A stretch of DNA of 11,307 nt from Clostridia bacterium (lineage in GTDB: Bacteria > Bacillota > Clostridia > DUPQ01), in NCBI GenBank assembly GCA_030592085.1, contig JAUUZV010000054.1, positions 1 through 11,307 on the forward strand, written 5' to 3'. Each line of letters starts with the position of its first letter. The first letter of the stretch is position 1. Below the pieces are notes generated by a model. That model was not told the DNA's origin. It was given only the letters and a program-made list of their open reading frames with translations, and searched no databases. The position numbers and the translations under genes were made by a program. Shown here piece after piece: positions 7,379 through 11,307 of this stretch.

Positions 7379-8059
7379 TTGAATTACATTTATGAAACAA
7401 AAGGAATATGCAGAGATTTTATTCAAGGCAGACAGACTGTGCATGCTTTGAAAGATATTAATATTAAGATTGAAGAAGGTGCCTTTACAATCCTTAAGGG
7501 AACTTCTGGATCAGGTAAAACTACATTAATGAATATCTTAGGAGGCCTTGACCGACCAACTAGTGGGCAAGTATTCTTTGATAAAAAAGAAATAACTTCT
7601 ATAAGTGATGCAGAAAGAGATATGTTAAGAAGAAAGAATGTTGGTTTTGTTTTTCAATCTGTTGCTTTAATTTCAGTTATGGATGCATATGAAAATGTGG
7701 AATTTGGTTTGCGAGTTTCAGGAGCACTAAGAAAAGATTGGAAACAGCTTACTAGGAATAGTTTAACTAGAGTAGGACTTGAAAAGAGAATGCATCATAA
7801 ACCATTTCAATTATCAGGTGGAGAGCAGCAACGTGTTGCAATATCACGTGCAATTGCTAATAAACCAAGAATTGTATTTGCTGATGAACCAACTGCTGAA
7901 TTAGATACACATTTAGGATTGCAAATTGTAAAACTTTTTAAAACTTTAGTAACAGAATCAGGGTTAACCATACTCATGACAACTCATGACCCAAGTATGA
8001 TTGAAATTGCTGATCATGTTATATCATTAGAGGATGGTGAAGTTATTGATGAACGATAA
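7379..8059 (+). CDS. ABC transporter ATPase 1 (MacB/LolD type)
   Basis: This 226-residue cytoplasmic nucleotide-binding subunit powers the neighbouring FtsX-type permeases. It has all catalytic motifs: Walker A GTSGSGKTT (41-49), Q-loop Gln93 in VFQS, signature LSGGEQQ (145-151), Walker B IVFADE with D169 and catalytic E170, D-loop ELD (174-176) and switch His203 in TTHD. Length and motif style match the MacB/LolD/FtsE-like group (the 3.A.1.122/125 type of exporters). It starts with TTG, supported by AAAGGG 8 nt upstream. The D-loop region reads TAELDTHLG instead of the common TGALDS, a modest divergence. The stop lies inside the start region of ATPase 2, so the two are translationally linked and probably made in equal amounts. 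Together they could form a heterodimer in which both ATP sites look competent. Confidence 0.92.
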   Translation: MNYIYETKGICRDFIQGRQTVHALKDINIKIEEGAFTILKGTSGSGKTTLMNILGGLDRPTSGQVFFDKKEITSISDAERDMLRRKNVGFVFQSVALISVMDAYENVEFGLRVSGALRKDWKQLTRNSLTRVGLEKRMHHKPFQLSGGEQQRVAISRAIANKPRIVFADEPTAELDTHLGLQIVKLFKTLVTESGLTILMTTHDPSMIEIADHVISLEDGEVIDER

Positions 8060-9011
8060 TAATGCAAATTTATATACCGGTGAAGATGAAGATTCTTTTG
8101 ATCCTAAAAATGTTATAACTTGTGAGAATCTAGTGAAAATTTACAAAACTAAAGATACTGAAGTGGTAGCTTTACAAGGGCTTGATTTGGAAATTAAATA
8201 TGGAGAAATGATGGCTATCATTGGGAATAGTGGTAGTGGAAAATCTACACTCCTAAATATGATTGGCGGACTTGATAGGCCTTCAGCAGGAAAGCTGATT
8301 GTTAATGGTCATAATCTACTTAGAGTTAAAAAATATTCTCTAACAGACTATAAGCGAAATACAGTTGGTTTTGTATGGCAAAACAATGCTAGAAATTTAA
8401 TTCCATATCTATCTGCTAAACAAAACGTTGAGTTACCAATGATTCTAGCTAATCGCTCTGATTTTAAGAAGAGAAGTGCTGAATTATTAAGATTAGTTGG
8501 TTTAGAAGATAGAATGAGAAATAAATTAAGTCAACTTTCAGGTGGTGAACAACAACGTGTTGCAATTGCTATTGCCATGGCTAACGAACCTAAGATTATT
8601 TTAGCTGATGAACCAACTGGAGCTGTAGATTCTGATACAGGAAAACAAATATTTAATGCTTTTAGAAAATTAAATAGTGAAACAGGTGTTACTATAATAA
8701 TTGTAACTCATGATAGAGGAGTTGCTAAGAATGTTGACAGAGTTGTAGCTATTTCTGATGGACGTACTTCAAGTGAGTATATTCGTAAAATTAGTTATAA
8801 AGAGGAATTAGAAGAACTTGACAGAATGTCTGGTGTTGAAGAAAGTGATACTCATGAAGAATTAGTTGTAGTTGATAGACATGGACGTTTAAAGCTACCA
8901 GAAGAGTATTTAGGATCTACTGGAATCACTAAGAACAGTCGTATTAAAATGGACTTAGAAGACGGAAAGATAGTCATTTATAGACAGAAAGACGATAATG
9001 AAGAATCATAA
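8049..9011 (+). CDS. ABC transporter ATPase 2 with AbrB-like C-terminal extension
   Basis: This nucleotide-binding subunit has 320 residues, about 90 more than ATPase 1. An acidic N-terminal lead (1-20) comes first. The motifs are Walker A GNSGSGKST (59-67), Gln111 in VWQNN, signature LSGGEQQ (163-169), Walker B IILADE with D187 and E188, and His221 in VTHD. After the core come a charged linker (about 246-271) and a small domain (about 272-312) reading VVDRHGRLKLPEEY, then GITKN, then LEDGKIVIYR. That is the outline of an AbrB/MazE swapped-hairpin fold. I recall similar tails in other ABC ATPases beside FtsX-like permeases with a WQ..RNL.PYL Q-loop region, as here. I chose the ATG at 8049, which has GGTGA 8 nt upstream; the ATG at 8034 would add five residues but its purine-rich site is adjacent. 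It overlaps ATPase 1 by 11 nt and adaptor 2 by 14 nt. Confidence 0.9.
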   Translation: MNDNNANLYTGEDEDSFDPKNVITCENLVKIYKTKDTEVVALQGLDLEIKYGEMMAIIGNSGSGKSTLLNMIGGLDRPSAGKLIVNGHNLLRVKKYSLTDYKRNTVGFVWQNNARNLIPYLSAKQNVELPMILANRSDFKKRSAELLRLVGLEDRMRNKLSQLSGGEQQRVAIAIAMANEPKIILADEPTGAVDSDTGKQIFNAFRKLNSETGVTIIIVTHDRGVAKNVDRVVAISDGRTSSEYIRKISYKEELEELDRMSGVEESDTHEELVVVDRHGRLKLPEEYLGSTGITKNSRIKMDLEDGKIVIYRQKDDNEES

Positions 9012-10065
9012 AAAACATTTTTTATTAATAACACAACTAATTGTTTTATCATTCATTTTATCAGGGTGTATGTATTTTATGCCAGTTGATAGATCAATAT
9101 ATGAACCTGAATTATTACCATCAGAAAAACTTATTTTACCAACTATTAATGTGATTGTTGGTGATTTGAGAATTGTTTATGATAAAGAAGCAGTTATTGT
9201 TGCTGATATTGAAAATACTGAAATAGTAAGTTGTACTACTCTTGGTACAATTAGTGAATTGTATGTTAAAGTTGGTGATGTAGTTAAAAAGAATCAATTA
9301 CTTGGAATTCTTAATATGGAGTCTGTTAACGAACAAGTATTTAAACAAGAAATTACTGTAGAAAAAGCAAGAATGAATTATGATAAACAATTGGGTTTAT
9401 ATAATATCGGAAAGATTGATTTTTACACATTAGAATTTGCTAGGCTTTCATTGGAAGCTTATGAAAATTATCTATCTGACTTATATGAAAAACAAGAAGC
9501 TCACTACTTATATGCCACATCTTCTGGAACTGTTATTGAAATTTTTAGATTTGAAGGTGACTCGGCTAAGGGAGATGTTCTTAGTATTTGCCCACTTAAT
9601 AATTTTTTAATTCAATATGAAATACCAGCAACAGATAACCTTTCACAAACAGATGCACTACTAATAGGATTACCGAGTGGAAAAGAAAATGATGATGGAA
9701 AAATAAAAATTATTTATGAAGGTAATCAATATGAAGGTTATGTTTATAGAACTTCTTCACAGTTTTCATTAGCATATGATTATTTTGGAGATGATATGTA
9801 TGGGCAACTTGCTTTTACAATTTTACCAGAACAGTTAGTATTAGGAAAGTCAACAACTATTAGATATGTTGAAGATGAAGCCTTTAATGTGAAGGTTATT
9901 CCTATTTCTACTGTATATCCAAATGATGATGGCACATTTTATACATATGTAGTTGTATATAATGAAATCGAATATAGAATAATTGAAATTGGAATTACTG
10001 ATGGTATTTTTTATGAAATTATTAGTGGTCTTGAAGCAGGCGACAAAGTTTTAAAGAGTAGGTAA
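8998..10065 (+). CDS. HlyD/MacA-type membrane-fusion lipoprotein, adaptor 2
   Basis: This 355-residue extracytoplasmic lipoprotein has a basic N-terminus, a hydrophobic stretch and lipobox LSGC (Cys24). It is followed by MYFMP, close to the MFLP after the adaptor 1 cysteine. The plan matches adaptor 1: lipoyl half at about 82-106 (GTISELYVKVGDVV), short helical hairpin at about 108-168, second lipoyl half at about 169-199 (SSGTVIEIFRFEGD), beta-barrel region, and a C-terminal IEIGITDG...GLEAGDKV segment at about 325-352. The hairpin is far shorter than in MacA or HlyD of double-membrane cells, as expected if no TolC-like partner exists. It overlaps the end of ATPase 2 by 14 nt, so its start region codes for two proteins; only a weak AGAAAGA ribosome site precedes it, so coupling to the ATPase is likely. 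Its specific partner among the two permeases is unknown. Confidence 0.84.
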   Translation: MKNHKKHFLLITQLIVLSFILSGCMYFMPVDRSIYEPELLPSEKLILPTINVIVGDLRIVYDKEAVIVADIENTEIVSCTTLGTISELYVKVGDVVKKNQLLGILNMESVNEQVFKQEITVEKARMNYDKQLGLYNIGKIDFYTLEFARLSLEAYENYLSDLYEKQEAHYLYATSSGTVIEIFRFEGDSAKGDVLSICPLNNFLIQYEIPATDNLSQTDALLIGLPSGKENDDGKIKIIYEGNQYEGYVYRTSSQFSLAYDYFGDDMYGQLAFTILPEQLVLGKSTTIRYVEDEAFNVKVIPISTVYPNDDGTFYTYVVVYNEIEYRIIEIGITDGIFYEIISGLEAGDKVLKSR

Positions 10066-10070
10066 CATTG

Positions 10071-11063
10071 ATGAACAAAAAACATATGAAAAAAAGAATA
10101 TTGTGGGTTATTGGCTTATCGCTTATATTTTCACTCATAGGATGTCAGAAAGTAATAGTTAATCCTCTTACTATTCCTGAATACATAAAAAAAGAGCCAA
10201 ACTACTTAACAGAAATTATTGTTAAAGTTGATTTATATGAGTCGAAAACTATTTATGCAAAAGTTCATCCAATACAAGAAGAAACATATTATTTTGATAC
10301 TTCTGGGTATATTGAAAGAATTTTACCAATAAGAGGTGATGAGGTTGTTACTGGACAATTATTAGCTGTTTTAAATAATGCTGATTTAGCAAAAGAAGCA
10401 AGAGATATGGAGATAACATATCAAGTAGAAAAATTGAAAGTAGAAAAACTTCAAAAAATATATGATACAACAGGTACTGGAAAATATGATTTAGATATAG
10501 CTCTACTTGATTTTGCATTAACTCAATATCAATATGATAAACTTCAAAAACAAGTTGACACATTAAATATTTATGCCACATTTAATGGAGTAGTTAGTTC
10601 TGTAAAAGTAATTGCAAATAAGCTTATCAGTCCAAGTAATGGGATTATTACAGTAGTTGATGAAAGTGATACATATATATCTTTTACAGATCCAGATATT
10701 CCAGGTTTAATAGTTGGCTCATTTGTTAAACTATATATAACTAAAGATGAAATAGTTGAAGCTACTGTTGTTGATATTGATAAAAAAGAAGAAATTATTA
10801 TTATAGATGCAGGTATAGAAGATATAAGACTTGAAGATATTGGACAATTATTTAAAGTTGAAATAATTTTAGACCAAGTGAATCAAACAATTGCAATAAA
10901 AGAAGGATGGTTACATGAGGCTGCTGGTAGAGAGTTTGTATATGTACTAGATAACGGTGTTATGACTGAACGAGAAATATCTAAGGGAAAAGAACTTGGA
11001 GGTTGGGTTGAGATTTTACTAGGTCTTCAAGAAGGGGACGAAGTAATTGTTAATACCAATTAA
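10071..11063 (+). CDS. HlyD/MacA-type membrane-fusion lipoprotein, adaptor 3
   Basis: This 330-residue lipoprotein has lipobox LIGC (Cys25) after a Lys-rich N-terminus. I chose the ATG at 10071; the adjacent TTG at 10068 is a weaker option, and AGAG/AGG lies 8-13 nt upstream. The core reads lipoyl half (about 78-103, YIERILPIRGDEVVTGQLLAVL), hairpin (about 104-164), second half (167-197, YATFNGVVSSVK) and a C-terminal GLQEGDEVIVN segment. It shares the D-L-x-K-x-x-R-D-x-E-I pattern at the first hairpin helix with adaptor 1 (DLDKDIRDGEI against DLAKEARDMEI), so it is a paralogue. It lies 5 nt after adaptor 2 and 17 nt before the second permease. By position it may be the partner of permease 2, as adaptor 1 precedes permease 1; that pairing is inference. 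Confidence 0.84.
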   Translation: MNKKHMKKRILWVIGLSLIFSLIGCQKVIVNPLTIPEYIKKEPNYLTEIIVKVDLYESKTIYAKVHPIQEETYYFDTSGYIERILPIRGDEVVTGQLLAVLNNADLAKEARDMEITYQVEKLKVEKLQKIYDTTGTGKYDLDIALLDFALTQYQYDKLQKQVDTLNIYATFNGVVSSVKVIANKLISPSNGIITVVDESDTYISFTDPDIPGLIVGSFVKLYITKDEIVEATVVDIDKKEEIIIIDAGIEDIRLEDIGQLFKVEIILDQVNQTIAIKEGWLHEAAGREFVYVLDNGVMTEREISKGKELGGWVEILLGLQEGDEVIVNTN

Positions 11064-11080
11064 TAATTACATTAACGTTG

Positions 11081-11307
11081 ATGCTAAATATTGTAGTAAG
11101 GAAAATTTTATATAATCGATGGATTAGCGTCAGTTTGTTAATCTGTTGTACCTTGGCAATAGCTGTTGCAGGTGCTATTCCTATGTACTCATATTCTGTA
11201 ATAAATAATAGTATCTCAAATGAATTTGAAGATATGATTACTTATGGTGATGAAATCGGTATGACTTATCAATTTGAAGCCAATTTTGAATATGTAAATG
11301 AAGAACA
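11081..11307 (+). CDS. FtsX/MacB-like ABC permease 2, N-terminus only (3' end outside window)
   Basis: The frame stays open from the ATG at 11081 to the right edge, giving 75 residues. The start MLNIVVRKILYNRW, then a transmembrane segment ending AIPMYS, aligns without gaps to the start of permease 1 (MLRLVLRKINNNKW ... SIPIYS). By eye, 20 of the first 37 residues are identical. After it comes the beginning of an acidic extracellular domain (EFEDMITYGDE). It is therefore a second permease of the same kind, probably also about 900-1000 residues. There is no obvious Shine-Dalgarno site; a TTG at 11078 is an alternative. It follows adaptor 3 by 17 nt with no terminator, so it belongs to the same operon. 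Confidence 0.8.
   Translation, partial: MLNIVVRKILYNRWISVSLLICCTLAIAVAGAIPMYSYSVINNSISNEFEDMITYGDEIGMTYQFEANFEYVNEE

Noticed and set aside
7816..8570. DNA repeat between the two ATPase genes around the signature motif
   Set aside because: The similarity (GGTGGxGAxCAxCAACGTGTTGCAAT) follows from the conserved ABC signature in paralogous genes and is not a mobile or structural repeat.
10348..10581. Minus-strand open frame of 77 codons
   Set aside because: It is opposite the hairpin of adaptor 3 and has no start site or domain features.

Overview
This is a very AT-rich window using the standard bacterial code: TGG encodes Trp (for example the WW pair in the GH3 enzyme) and TGA ends the first gene. 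It carries a murG end, Gram-positive-style Shine-Dalgarno sites and three lipobox proteins. These point to a low-GC, single-membrane bacterium (Bacillota or a close relative) that makes peptidoglycan. I cannot name the genus. I see no rRNA, tRNA, CRISPR array, transposase or phage gene.

Layout. (1) Positions 1-1240, plus strand: the 3' end of murG, overlapping by 4 nt (ATGA) a metallo-beta-lactamase-fold hydrolase of the YhfI/RNase Z-like type. (2) Positions 1237-3357, minus strand: a lone cytoplasmic family 3 glycoside hydrolase (GH3) interrupted by one in-frame TAG. The stop cuts its C-terminal fibronectin-III-like domain off the catalytic part. Its true stop overlaps the hydrolase stop tail to tail in a shared TTAA. 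(3) Positions 3358-3477: a short divergent control region with an extended -10 promoter for the right-hand operon, a weaker opposed -10, and three TGTRAA repeats spaced exactly 11 bp. (4) Positions 3478 to the right edge, plus strand: a tight operon of lipoprotein adaptor, 967-residue FtsX/MacB-like permease, ABC ATPase, second ABC ATPase with an AbrB-like C-terminal tail, second lipoprotein adaptor, third lipoprotein adaptor, and the start of a second permease paralogous to the first.

How the genes fit together. The operon looks like a composite ABC export or envelope-transport machine. The ATPases would drive two-unit FtsX-type permeases with large extracellular domains. Three outer-leaflet lipoproteins of the HlyD/MacA membrane-fusion type, each with a short alpha-hairpin, would sit on those domains. 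A single-membrane cell has no outer-membrane channel to dock with, so the three-adaptor, two-ATPase, (at least) two-permease layout is the most interesting system here. The substrate cannot be read from the sequence. The AbrB-like tail on one ATPase and the possible response-regulator site at the promoter are the best leads on how it is controlled or built.
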